Source of the DNA: Chthoniobacterales bacterium
Lineage (GTDB): Bacteria; Verrucomicrobiota; Verrucomicrobiia; Chthoniobacterales; Terrimicrobiaceae
Length of the DNA stretch: 44,893 bases
Assembly (NCBI GenBank): GCA_014879575.1
Contig: JACSRU010000093.1
Location: 1 to 44,893, forward strand
Reading direction: 5' to 3'
Made by a program: the position numbers and the translations under genes. Positions 17,175-24,378 of the stretch are shown piece by piece; the first letter of the stretch is position 1; the number at the start of each line of letters is the position of its first letter. The notes below the pieces were generated by a model. It was not told the DNA's origin. It made no database searches and worked only from the letters and a program-made list of their open reading frames with translations.

Positions 17175-17503
17175 GCTGCTTTGAGACGTTTCCGCCCGGA
17201 GCGAAGAAACTCCGGCAGCCTGTCGCGGTAGCGTTCAATATCCGTATCCGTGACAAGGCCGCGTGCCTTGGCTTCCGTAAAGGCTTGGGAAAGGATGTCA
17301 GCCGGAATGTCCTGCCCGACATCGACAATGGCGCGAATCGGACGAGTCACCCGATAGCCTTCCCGTTCCTCGATCTCATCGCGGGAAAGATCGCTATAAT
17401 GCAGCACCAGAATAGGCGGAATCTCCGCGCTGCGGCGAAAATGGAGGGGAACGGTCATGTGCAGCTTGGACGGCATGAGGTCGGAAAGATCGTAAAGACT
17501 CAC
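17171..17503 (-). CDS. AbiEi-like antitoxin, N-terminally truncated
   Basis: The 110 residues correspond to the C-terminal domain of AbiEi antitoxins: SLYDLSDLMPSKLHMTVP near the start, ILVLHYSDLSRDEI, GYRVTRPIRAIVDV and AFTEAKARGLV. The N-terminal winged helix that represses the abiE promoter in full-length proteins (about 200 residues) is missing. The open frame begins 22 bp after the tRNA-Val gene on the same strand, so tRNA-directed insertion or deletion may have removed the front. The ATGA overlap with the toxin remnant preserves the original operon layout. It may be a relic. Confidence 0.7.
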   Translation of the reverse strand: MSLYDLSDLMPSKLHMTVPLHFRRSAEIPPILVLHYSDLSRDEIEEREGYRVTRPIRAIVDVGQDIPADILSQAFTEAKARGLVTDTDIERYRDRLPEFLRSGRKRLKAA

Positions 17504-17525
17504 GCGGGAGCCTTTTCCGCATCAC

Positions 17526-17600
17526 TGGTGCTCGCTGTAGGGATCGAACCTACGACTCCCGCCGTGTGAAGGCGGTGCTCTACCGCTGAGCTAAGCGAGC
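17526..17600 (-). tRNA. tRNA-Val (anticodon CAC)
   Basis: On the minus strand: acceptor GCTCGCT/AGCGAGC, D stem GCTC/GAGC, anticodon stem CCGCC/GGCGG with loop TTCACAC, T stem GTAGG/CCTAC with loop TTCGATC, discriminator A, and an encoded CCA at 17528-17526. All stems pair. It flanks the AbiE remnant on one side and the integrase region on the other. Confidence 0.95.
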
Positions 17601-17745
17601 CGGAAATTCGCAGTATCATGCAACAGGCAAGGAGCCGATTCAAGTTTGATTCCCGTCATACACCCCGAAAAAGTGGTGATTTCGAGTGACAAATTTTTGA
17701 GCTTTTTCGGTCATTTTCGCCCCTGTCGATTTTGACAACAAAAAG

Positions 17746-17829
17746 CCCGCAAAGCCTGTATTTATCATGGTTTGCGGGAGATTTCTGGGTCGGGAAAAAT
17801 GGTGCGCGATGCAGGGTTCGAATACGTGT
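17746..17829. other. Possible recombination-site region upstream of the integrase
   Basis: An imperfect inverted repeat (CCCGCAAAGCC at 17746-17756 and GGTTTGCGGG at 17769-17778) is followed at 17815-17829 by ggttcgaatacgtgt. The latter matches the 3' part of the CAT tRNA (3470-3484) at 14 of 15 positions, including bases beyond the generic T-loop. Tyrosine integrases often use tRNA 3' ends as attachment sites, so this may be a divergent att core. It is not part of a complete tRNA here. Confidence 0.35.
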
Positions 17830-17844
17830 ATTTTACAGAGTAAC

Positions 17845-17873
17845 TTGACATTTTTTGCGTTTGGGTGTCAAAT
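17845..17873 (+). promoter_or_regulatory. Probable promoter of the integrase gene
   Basis: TTGACA (17845-17850) is a perfect -35 hexamer, followed by a 17-base spacer and TCAAAT (17868-17873) as -10. The integrase ATG at 17892 would then lie close to the transcription start. Three copies of the 7-mer GGGTGTC (17863 and 17874 direct, 17900-17906 inverted) overlap the promoter and start codon and could be binding sites. Confidence 0.45.
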
Positions 17874-17891
17874 GGGTGTCTGAAACGCTAA

Positions 17892-19187
17892 ATGACCATG
17901 ACACCCACCCCGAAACCCATGAGCGAACGAGGCCCGGTTGAAGTCATCGAGAGCCGGGGCGTCCGCATTCCGATCTACCTCAATCCCCGTCGCGGCAAGG
18001 AAAGCTATCTGGTGACCTACTTCGCCAAGGGCGAACGGAAAAGGGAACGGGTGGCCAATCTGGCGGAAGCCCGGAAGCGGGCCAAGGCGCTGGTTCCCGA
18101 GCTTCTGGAAGGCAAGGTGCATGTCTCCTCGTTCACCCTCAAGCAAACCACGGCGATTACGGATGCCGTGGAAATGCTCCAGCCGTTGCGCGTCAGCATC
18201 ACGGAAGTTGCCCGGCAATACGTCGAGGCGCACAAGATTCTGGATGGCGTGTCGATTCTTCAAGCGGCGGAATTCTACGCCAAACACCGGGAACAAGAAA
18301 AGCGCCGTGGCGCGTTGCAGCCGATCACCCTCCCCGATTTGGTGACGAAATACCTGGAATCCATTGAGGGCCAGAAATCGAGGCGTTATGTGGAGGACCT
18401 GACATCGAAGCTCCAGCGGGCAGCCAAAGCCTTTAACGGCGAAATCCGGGAAATCCGGGCGGACGATCTTGACCAATGGATCAGGGGGATGGCAGGCGCG
18501 GGAAAACGCACAAAAAACAACTACCGCATGGCAATGGTCACGCTGTTTTCCTACGCCCGCGACAAGAACCATCTGCCGCGCGGCGAACAGACTGAAGCGG
18601 AATTCGTCACCCGGTATGACGACAAAAAGGGCGGCGTGATTGGCATTTACACCCCGAAAGAATTCGCAACCCTGCTCAATTACGTGGATGAGCGGTTTTT
18701 GCCTTTCGTCGCCTTGGGCGGTTTTGCCGGTCTGCGGAGCATTGAAATTCTCCGGCTGGAATGGAAGGACATTTGGTTCGAGAAAGGATACGTCGAGGTT
18801 GGCCGGGACAAATCCAAGACCGCGACGCGGCGGCTGGCTCCGATCTGCCCGGCCTTGGCGGAATGGCTCAAGCCCTATGCCAAGAAAGACGGCCCGGTTT
18901 TGCCGGACATCCGCAATGAAGTGCATTTCGGACGGCTGTTCAGGGCGGCCAAGCACACCCTCAATAACGAAAAGGGCAAACCGAGGGTGGAACTGGTCCA
19001 CAACGGGCTGCGGCATTCGTTCTGCTCCTACCGCATGGCGGAAGCAAAAAGCGCCGCCCAGGTCGCGCTAGAGGCGGGAAACAGCCCAAAAATGCTGTTT
19101 GAGCACTACCGGGAGCTTGTAACGGAAGCGGAAGCCAAGGAATGGTTTTCGCTCACGCCGAAAAAGGTGCGGAGCCTTTTCAAATGA
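17892..19187 (+). CDS. Tyrosine recombinase / integrase
   Basis: A 431-residue site-specific recombinase of an integrative element. The N-terminal third is an arm-binding-like region. Residues about 150-235 form the SAM-like core-binding domain (LVTKYLESIEG ... RTKNNYRMAMVTLFSYA). The catalytic domain carries FAGLRSIEILRLEW with the first arginine (about residue 280), a lysine in the beta-hairpin VGRDKSKTATRR, HNGLRHSFCSYR (H-x-x-R, about residue 375), and EHYRELV with the nucleophilic tyrosine (about residue 410). It is complete, and faces away from tRNA-Val. The adjoining T4SS genes suggest it once moved the 17.6-25.4 kb region. Confidence 0.93.
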   Translation: MTMTPTPKPMSERGPVEVIESRGVRIPIYLNPRRGKESYLVTYFAKGERKRERVANLAEARKRAKALVPELLEGKVHVSSFTLKQTTAITDAVEMLQPLRVSITEVARQYVEAHKILDGVSILQAAEFYAKHREQEKRRGALQPITLPDLVTKYLESIEGQKSRRYVEDLTSKLQRAAKAFNGEIREIRADDLDQWIRGMAGAGKRTKNNYRMAMVTLFSYARDKNHLPRGEQTEAEFVTRYDDKKGGVIGIYTPKEFATLLNYVDERFLPFVALGGFAGLRSIEILRLEWKDIWFEKGYVEVGRDKSKTATRRLAPICPALAEWLKPYAKKDGPVLPDIRNEVHFGRLFRAAKHTLNNEKGKPRVELVHNGLRHSFCSYRMAEAKSAAQVALEAGNSPKMLFEHYRELVTEAEAKEWFSLTPKKVRSLFK

Positions 19188-19277
19188 GCCAATGATTTCA
19201 GGAATTGCCAATTCGTCCGGCCGATTTTAGCCTACTGACGTTCATCCAAGCGAATCCCTCCCAGTCCAGAGCGAACT

Positions 19278-19739
19278 ATGATGACAGTCACATCAGACAG
19301 ACGAGAACGCAGAGGATCGGTTTTTCTCGCCTTGGCGCTTCTTGTGGTGGGATTCCTGTTCATAAAATCCCCTCTGGAGGAAGCCCTGAAAGCGGGAAAA
19401 GTGGCGATGGATTCGGTCATTGGAACCGCATGCGTCCTGTTTGTGCTGTGGAGGGTTTTTCGTGGGGGCAGGATTTCCCTCAAACTGGCAAAAGGCGTCA
19501 CGATTCTTTTCGCCATATTGACCGTCATCGTGGCTGCGGTCGCGGTGGGCACGCTGTGCATGGGCAAACCATTGCCTGTGGCTCCGAACATTGGAAACAG
19601 CCTCACCTTCTTGTCCTGCGCCGCCGCAGTCGGCTTTGCTACGTGGGCCTTGTTCTTTTCGGCGGATGTGAAGGCGTTCGTGGCCGCGCGGCAAAGTGAG
19701 ACAGAACGCCGGAAATTGAAACTTCCCGCCAAGGTCTGA
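19278..19739 (+). CDS. Small integral membrane protein, unknown
   Basis: A 153-residue protein with four hydrophobic segments (about residues 15-30, 45-60, 73-95 and 108-127), a basic N-terminus (SDRRERRGSV) and a hydrophilic C-terminal tail rich in Lys and Arg. This topology places both ends in the cytoplasm. I do not recognise a family. It follows the integrase on the same strand after 90 bp and may be element cargo; the start could instead be the second ATG at 19281. Confidence 0.6.
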   Translation: MMTVTSDRRERRGSVFLALALLVVGFLFIKSPLEEALKAGKVAMDSVIGTACVLFVLWRVFRGGRISLKLAKGVTILFAILTVIVAAVAVGTLCMGKPLPVAPNIGNSLTFLSCAAAVGFATWALFFSADVKAFVAARQSETERRKLKLPAKV

Positions 19740-19795
19740 CCCACACGCTCTTTTTTTCCTACCCGGCAGGGCTGCTCCGGTTCGGAAAGAACCGG

Positions 19796-20020
19796 CTACC
19801 TCAAAATTTCGTCGAGAGTGGCTTTGGTGGATTGCCGGAGGGCGTCAAGGACTTCGCGTTTTCGGAAAAGCCGATGCCTGCCGAGTTTGTATGAAGGCAG
19901 CAATCCTCGGGAGACATACTCACGCAGAGAGGAAAACGGCACGCCCAACCATTCCGCGGCTTCCCGGATTGCGATAAATTCGGCATTCTCAGATACGGTT
20001 TTTTTCCTTTTCGACTGCAT
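19796..20020 (-). CDS. Excisionase/MerR-like helix-turn-helix protein
   Basis: 74 residues with the HTH_17-type layout: FIAIREAAEWLGVPFSSLREYVSRGLLPSYKLGRHRLFRKREVLDAL (about residues 15-61). The 'eaAe.LgV....v...v..G.Lp..k.G...rf...el..al' pattern is typical of excisionases and small MerR-fold regulators. It lies near the integrase and at the 3' end of the conjugation gene run, so control of excision is a plausible role but is not shown. Confidence 0.8.
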   Translation of the reverse strand: MQSKRKKTVSENAEFIAIREAAEWLGVPFSSLREYVSRGLLPSYKLGRHRLFRKREVLDALRQSTKATLDEILR

Positions 20021-20106
20021 GGGTGAGGCATGGGGAAAGATGGTTGGATGAAATCTGAAACGGGCCGGATGCCGTGCGGAACGCTACGGCATCCGGCGGC
20101 GGTGTT

Positions 20107-20466
20107 TCAGCCAAGTTTGATCTTGTTGTTGCGAACGTAGTTTTTGGCCTGGGTGAGAATGGCCTGTTCCTGACGTTCCGGTTTCATGTTCGGGCTGATG
20201 GTGGCCCGCAGGCTTTTCGCTAAGTCGGCTTGTTCCGGCTTTTCCAGCCACGCCTTGACCTTGGCGGAATACCCTTCCTTCTGCTCCTGATCCCTCATTT
20301 TGCGGAGAAGAAACTTTCGCTCCAACTGCTCGCGAGGGAGGTCCTTGACGTATTGCACCAAGTCGGGTTCCGCCTTCATGAAAGCGTTCAACTTGCTGTC
20401 GATTTCCGGGTTGATTTTGAACTGTTTGGCCAGTTCTTCTTTTTTCTTCGGGGATGCGATTGCCAT
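20107..20466 (-). CDS. Small charged protein, unknown
   Basis: 119 residues, highly charged, with no membrane segment. It begins MAIASPKKKEELAKQFKINPE and contains YVKDLPREQLERKFLLRKMRDQEQKEG, which should form a long helix, and ends NYVRNNKIKLG. No family recognised. It sits in the same direction as the SSB and T4SS genes and is probably part of the same element. Confidence 0.6.
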   Translation of the reverse strand: MAIASPKKKEELAKQFKINPEIDSKLNAFMKAEPDLVQYVKDLPREQLERKFLLRKMRDQEQKEGYSAKVKAWLEKPEQADLAKSLRATISPNMKPERQEQAILTQAKNYVRNNKIKLG

Positions 20467-20534
20467 ATTGGGATGGTGGTTGATGCGCGGCGTTTTGGTT
20501 TCCGTAGCCGTGCGGGTTGACGGGTTTTTGGATT

Positions 20535-20819
20535 TTACGCCTTAGAGGTGGCGGGTTTGAGATTGGGGGTCGTGTCGTCGTCCTCGTCGTCGAACACGCT
20601 GCCGCGCCCGCCGCCGATTTGCTGCATGACGGATTTCAGGAAGCGTTGGGCGACCTTGCGAGGATGCAGCCGGGTCATCTCGGCGTTGATCATGGTCTGC
20701 ACGAGCTGGCTGGTCGGAACACGGATTCCGGCGTTGTTGACGATTTCCGACGCCTCCTTGAAGGTGGCGAAGGTGTCTTCGTCGAGGGTGACAGTGACGT
20801 TGGCGGGTTTGTTATTCAT
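20535..20819 (-). CDS. Probable ribbon-helix-helix DNA-binding protein
   Basis: 94 residues. The segment ANVTVTLDEDTFATFKEASEIV followed by VPTSQLVQTMINAEMTRL (about residues 5-45) has the strand-helix-helix spacing of ribbon-helix-helix proteins, and the C-terminus is acidic (DDEDDDT). ATG at 20819 overlaps the SSB stop by eight bases (ATGAATAA), which decides the start against the long upstream frame. Such proteins serve as accessory factors at transfer origins or as partition/regulatory proteins. Confidence 0.6.
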   Translation of the reverse strand: MNNKPANVTVTLDEDTFATFKEASEIVNNAGIRVPTSQLVQTMINAEMTRLHPRKVAQRFLKSVMQQIGGGRGSVFDDEDDDTTPNLKPATSKA

Positions 20820-21150
20820 GGGCGATGGCGGGTTGCGAGGTTTGGGATTTGGGCGGTGTGATTTCGGAGAAATTTTCCGCCCGGATGGAATAAAGCTCCC
20901 GGTTGGTGTCGGGGTGCTTGTAGAAAGACAACCGGCCTTCCACGACAAAGGCCGTGCCCTTGGGGAGCGCGTCCGCCAGTACGGGGGCAAGCTCCCCCGA
21001 GGCTTTCACGGTGATGGGGATGGCCTCGTTGCGGGCGGCGTTGTGGATGGCGAAAACGGAGGCGAATGTCGCCGTGCCGCTGTCGGTTTTGAGGATGCGG
21101 GGTTCGTCCGCAGAGCGGAGACTGATTTTGATGTGGTTCATGGGATTCAT
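20812..21150 (-). CDS. Single-stranded DNA-binding protein (SSB-like)
   Basis: 112 residues with an OB-fold resembling SSB: MNHIKISLRSADEPRIL, TATFASVFAIHNAAR, ITVKASGELAPVLADAL and KGTAFVVEGRLSFYKHPDTNRELYSIRAENF. The 'kG..v.veGrL....y.d..g..r....i.ae.i' ending is characteristic. The chromosomal SSB acidic tip is missing. The start at 21150 overlaps the lipoprotein stop by ATGA. Conjugative elements often carry their own SSB to protect incoming single strands; here it is co-translated with T4SS genes. Confidence 0.75.
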   Translation of the reverse strand: MNPMNHIKISLRSADEPRILKTDSGTATFASVFAIHNAARNEAIPITVKASGELAPVLADALPKGTAFVVEGRLSFYKHPDTNRELYSIRAENFSEITPPKSQTSQPAIAHE

Positions 21151-21923
21151 TGGGTGAGAAGGGCGAGGTCCTCGCGGCGAGCGAACGGAACGTGGAAAAG
21201 CGCGGTCAGCCTGCGCCGCTCCAGGGCGTCCAGTTCGGCGGCAAATTCATCGTTGAGCCGCATCTGAGAAATCAGGAACGCTTGGCTCTGGTCGGGCGAA
21301 TCGGCGAACAGGACGATTTCGCACGGATCGGAAATTTCTTCCTCCCATTCGGGCAGAGTCGGTTCCACGCTCGAAAAAATATCGTCGTCTTCGACCCTGG
21401 CCGGTTCCGGCTGCTCGGGAGCGGGAGGCGGCTTCGGGGTTTCGTCGATCTGCTTTTTCAGCCGGTCGATTTCCTGTTCAAGCCCCTGCACCTTTCCGGC
21501 CTCCCGCTGTAAGGACTCGATGCGCTTTTTCATGGCGCGGTTCTGTTCCTGCAAGGCTTCGGCATAGGCGCGTTGCTGCGCGTTCATCATTTCGTTGTCG
21601 GCCTTCACGTAATAGGACGGCGAGGGATTGGAGGTTGCCACGGCGGGGCCAAGCGGCAGCGCGTAGGGCGGATCGGGCAAATAATTCCAATCCGGGGATT
21701 GCTCGCGGCGATAGACCGTATGGCGTTCGTGCATTTCCTCCGGGTAATTCGGATCGGTGTAGCGTCCGACCGGATAGGCTTTCACCGTCTCCGGGGTGCG
21801 GACGGCGGCGAGCCGCTTCCCGGAAACATTCGTTCCGGGCACGACGGCCACGGATTGGGCTTCCTTGCGGGTGGCGCAGCCCGCGCACACCGACAGGGCA
21901 AGAATGGGAATGAGGTATTTCAT
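21147..21923 (-). CDS. T4SS-associated lipoprotein-like protein
   Basis: 258 residues. The N-terminus MKYLIPILALSVCAGCATRK is a lipoprotein-type signal, with the second cysteine as the probable lipidated residue. A proline-rich region follows, then a coiled coil (about residues 110-160; ALQEQNRAMKKRIESLQREAG) and an acidic stretch. The C-terminal part (DPCEIVLFADSPDQSQAFLI) is probably globular. It lies between the VirB10-like gene and SSB with ATGA overlaps on both sides, which suggests a VirB7-like or outer-membrane role in the secretion channel. It is far longer than VirB7. Confidence 0.65.
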   Translation of the reverse strand: MKYLIPILALSVCAGCATRKEAQSVAVVPGTNVSGKRLAAVRTPETVKAYPVGRYTDPNYPEEMHERHTVYRREQSPDWNYLPDPPYALPLGPAVATSNPSPSYYVKADNEMMNAQQRAYAEALQEQNRAMKKRIESLQREAGKVQGLEQEIDRLKKQIDETPKPPPAPEQPEPARVEDDDIFSSVEPTLPEWEEEISDPCEIVLFADSPDQSQAFLISQMRLNDEFAAELDALERRRLTALFHVPFARREDLALLTQ

Positions 21924-22915
21924 GGTTTGGGTTGGGTGGAGTTGGCGGCGGAAAGGCCGGTAGTGGCTTTGGCGATGTCCACGGTCTGCGTGACGTAGAG
22001 GTAAAAGAGCGTTCCGGCGCTCACCCGAACGTAATACGGGTCTTTTTGCAGGCCCTCCAAAAGACGCTGGGCGTAGATTTGCCCGCCCGCCTGAATGCCT
22101 GCGGAAATGGCGTCCGTCCACCCTCCGTTCTGAATCACCGTGGCCCCGCCCGTCAGCGGGGAAATCAGGTTGGTCGTTTCCGGGAATGCCCCCGCCCCCG
22201 CCGAAATCATCGAGGCAAGAATCGCCTTGGCCTCGGCGTATTTGTCGGAGGCGATCATATATCCGCGCAAACCGGCGGAGCCGTCCGTTTCACCCCATTG
22301 GTCGCCGCTCGTGCCATCCGGCGCGTAATCGAGGACCGTGCCGGAAAGCGGCAATTCGCGTCCGTCCTGAAACACGAGAACCCACTGGCGTTCGGAGCCG
22401 ATGCGTTCGCGGGCGGCCGATTTTTGCGCGATGCCGTGAACCTCGGTTCCCGCCGGAAGGACGAGCCGCCCATCGTGCCAGACATCCTCCGTAATCAACC
22501 CGATGATCGGCGTCGCAATGTTGGTGGATTCGACGGTATTGACCAATTCACACCGCAAGAGGCGTCCGAAGGGCAAATACAATTCGCTGCGGGATTCCTC
22601 TTTGGTGGCAAAGATCGTTTGCGGGATGGGCGGCGGCGCTTTGGGCGTGGGCGCGGGCCGGGCGGCGGTGCGTTCTACCGGCATGGGAGGCTGCGCCTGA
22701 GAGCGTGCCGGTGCCGTGGGCGGAATGTCCTCGGTGAACGTGTATCCCTTGGCGGCGGTCGCCTGCGCGGGAACGGCCACGTTGAGCGGCTCCTGGGAGC
22801 GGTGGCCTCTCCCGGAAAGGATGAAGGCGAGGATCACCGCAGCGGCCAGCAGAAATAGAATCAGCCTGCCGGTGGGTTTTTGGAAGAATTCTGTCCAGAG
22901 TTTGCGAAGGTTCAT
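21920..22915 (-). CDS. TrbI/VirB10-like type IV secretion protein
   Basis: 331 residues: a short cytoplasmic N-terminus, one membrane helix (RLILFLLAAAVILAFILSG, about residues 16-34), a proline-rich linker (about 70-105), then the periplasmic beta-barrel domain with YLPFGRLLRCELVNTVES, PIIGLITEDVWHDGRLVLPAGTEVHG and WVLVFQDGRELPLSGTVLDY. The 'l..Gt.i...l...i.s......v..v....G.v.lp.Gs...G' pattern is the TrbI/VirB10 signature. It bridges inner and outer membrane in the conjugation channel. ATG at 22915 overlaps the VirB9-like stop by ATGA. Confidence 0.82.
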   Translation of the reverse strand: MNLRKLWTEFFQKPTGRLILFLLAAAVILAFILSGRGHRSQEPLNVAVPAQATAAKGYTFTEDIPPTAPARSQAQPPMPVERTAARPAPTPKAPPPIPQTIFATKEESRSELYLPFGRLLRCELVNTVESTNIATPIIGLITEDVWHDGRLVLPAGTEVHGIAQKSAARERIGSERQWVLVFQDGRELPLSGTVLDYAPDGTSGDQWGETDGSAGLRGYMIASDKYAEAKAILASMISAGAGAFPETTNLISPLTGGATVIQNGGWTDAISAGIQAGGQIYAQRLLEGLQKDPYYVRVSAGTLFYLYVTQTVDIAKATTGLSAANSTQPKP

Positions 22916-23745
22916 TTGAAGTCTCCTGTCAGGGGTTGGGATTCGGCGCGGACAACGAGGACGTTCCATTTGTTATTAGGATCGAGGTTGTTCCGGCCTC
23001 CCTGCCCGTTGCCGGTGATGGCGAAAAATGCCGGGGTCACGGACTTGGGCGGCATGACGCCGGACGCATCGGCCAGGGATTGCGTGTAAATCCGTTCGTC
23101 GAGGCGAACGGCCAAGTCCTGCGGCTTGTAGTAAACGGCGCTATCCGATGTGTTTTCCAGTTCCAGGCGGAAAATCAGGGTGTCGTCCTGCTCGAACCGC
23201 CACACGTCCCGGACCCGCACGGTGAAGTTGTCGTAATAATTCATGCTGCCGGGGGCCGCGTGCATCACTCCGGCCAGCGCGTCGGGATGATTCTTTGTGA
23301 ACAGCGGATACGCCTTGGCTTTATCCATGAGGGAAAGCAGGCGTTCCGGCACGATGGCAACCCGGCTGCCATCCTTCCCCTTCCGGTCGTCCTGATAGAA
23401 CGTGACGTTGTAGAAGGGGTTTTCGGACGCCTTCAAATGCAGGACGTAAGCCTTGCGGTTAAAGATCACCGTCAGATGATCCTCGGCGTCCTTCTTCAGC
23501 GCCCGGATGGTGAAATAGAAATTCCCCGGCGTGAACGAAATCAGGAAATTGGCATTGGGCTGATCCTGAACGGCAATCGACTTGGCGTAGAGCCCCGAGA
23601 CTTCCGACGGAAACATGATGGTTGTGGTTCCCGACTTTTCGGCCACCGAAATGTCATAGATGACAAATTCATCGAGCGGTTTTTGCACGATTGGCCCGGC
23701 GTGTGCCGTGACAACGATCAGCAAGGAGAGGGCGAGGTATTTCAT
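22912..23745 (-). CDS. VirB9/TrbG-like type IV secretion protein
   Basis: 277 residues with a signal peptide (MKYLALSLLIVVTAHA). The following beta-rich domain has GTTTIMFPSEVSGLYAKSI, NFYFTIRALKKDAEDHLTVIF and RKAYVLHLKAS, similar to the VirB9 N-terminal domain, and a C-terminal beta domain (YYDNFTVRVRDVWRFEQDDTLIFRLELEN). It lies between VirB8- and VirB10-like genes, the canonical position. Assignment relies partly on this order. In the family it forms part of the outer-membrane core complex. Confidence 0.65.
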   Translation of the reverse strand: MKYLALSLLIVVTAHAGPIVQKPLDEFVIYDISVAEKSGTTTIMFPSEVSGLYAKSIAVQDQPNANFLISFTPGNFYFTIRALKKDAEDHLTVIFNRKAYVLHLKASENPFYNVTFYQDDRKGKDGSRVAIVPERLLSLMDKAKAYPLFTKNHPDALAGVMHAAPGSMNYYDNFTVRVRDVWRFEQDDTLIFRLELENTSDSAVYYKPQDLAVRLDERIYTQSLADASGVMPPKSVTPAFFAITGNGQGGRNNLDPNNKWNVLVVRAESQPLTGDFK

Positions 23746-24374
23746 AGGGGCTTTTCGGTATAGGTGAAGTCCTGCACAACGAGCGGGAGGCGCCCGTTGC
23801 CCAGGAGGTCGGGATTGCGGATGAACAGAAATTCGATCTGGAATTTGACCGGCTCGCGGAATTCCAGATTCTTGAGCGTGCCGGTGCGAACAAGGTTACC
23901 CTCGGCGCGGACGCTGACGGCCTCGAAGGATTGGCCCGCGCCGTCCTTGATCTTGCGCGTGTTGAGAATGTCGATCTTCGTGACTTCGACTTTTTGATGA
24001 ATCTGCTTCTCCTTGAATTCCGGGTTCTGCGCCTTGTAGAGCGCGGCGGCTTTTTTCCGGGCGGGATCTTCGAGGTAAATCCGCTTCAACAAGTCCGACA
24101 AATCCGGCCCCACGGGATTGCGTTGCAGAAGAGCCAGGCACGCGAGCCGGACATGGTAGGCATGAAGGTTTCCGGCTTCCTCGAAACCGAGCAGGGGCGC
24201 ATAGATGAGCGTCCCGCCCGGATCGAGGATGACCACCTTTTCCTTTTGTTTCATGGCCTGCACGGTGAGATACGGCGATGCCACGGCAAACCCGACGGCG
24301 ATAATGGCAAGTGCCATCCAAAAGCGGGCGGCAATGGCGTTATTGGTGATGGAAGTAACGGCGGATAATTTCAT
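23742..24374 (-). CDS. VirB8/TrbF-like type IV secretion protein
   Basis: 210 residues: a short N-terminus, one membrane helix (FWMALAIIAVGFAVASPYL, about residues 18-37), and a periplasmic domain of mixed alpha/beta structure (AYHVRLACLALLQRNP, then QIHQKVEVTKIDILNTRKIKD and GNLVRTGTLKNLEF). This bitopic plan and the central position match the VirB8 role as inner-membrane assembly factor. The ATG at 24374 lies four bases after the TrbL-like stop. Sequence-level similarity to named families is modest. Confidence 0.58.
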   Translation of the reverse strand: MKLSAVTSITNNAIAARFWMALAIIAVGFAVASPYLTVQAMKQKEKVVILDPGGTLIYAPLLGFEEAGNLHAYHVRLACLALLQRNPVGPDLSDLLKRIYLEDPARKKAAALYKAQNPEFKEKQIHQKVEVTKIDILNTRKIKDGAGQSFEAVSVRAEGNLVRTGTLKNLEFREPVKFQIEFLFIRNPDLLGNGRLPLVVQDFTYTEKPL

Positions 24375-24378
24375 GGGA

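Noticed and set aside
17746-17778. Inverted repeat as a terminator for tRNA-Val
   Set aside because: It lies upstream of tRNA-Val (minus strand) and lacks a T run, so it cannot terminate that gene.
17868-19016. 382-residue antisense frame over the integrase
   Set aside because: The plus strand has all catalytic motifs of a tyrosine recombinase, so the opposite frame is incidental.
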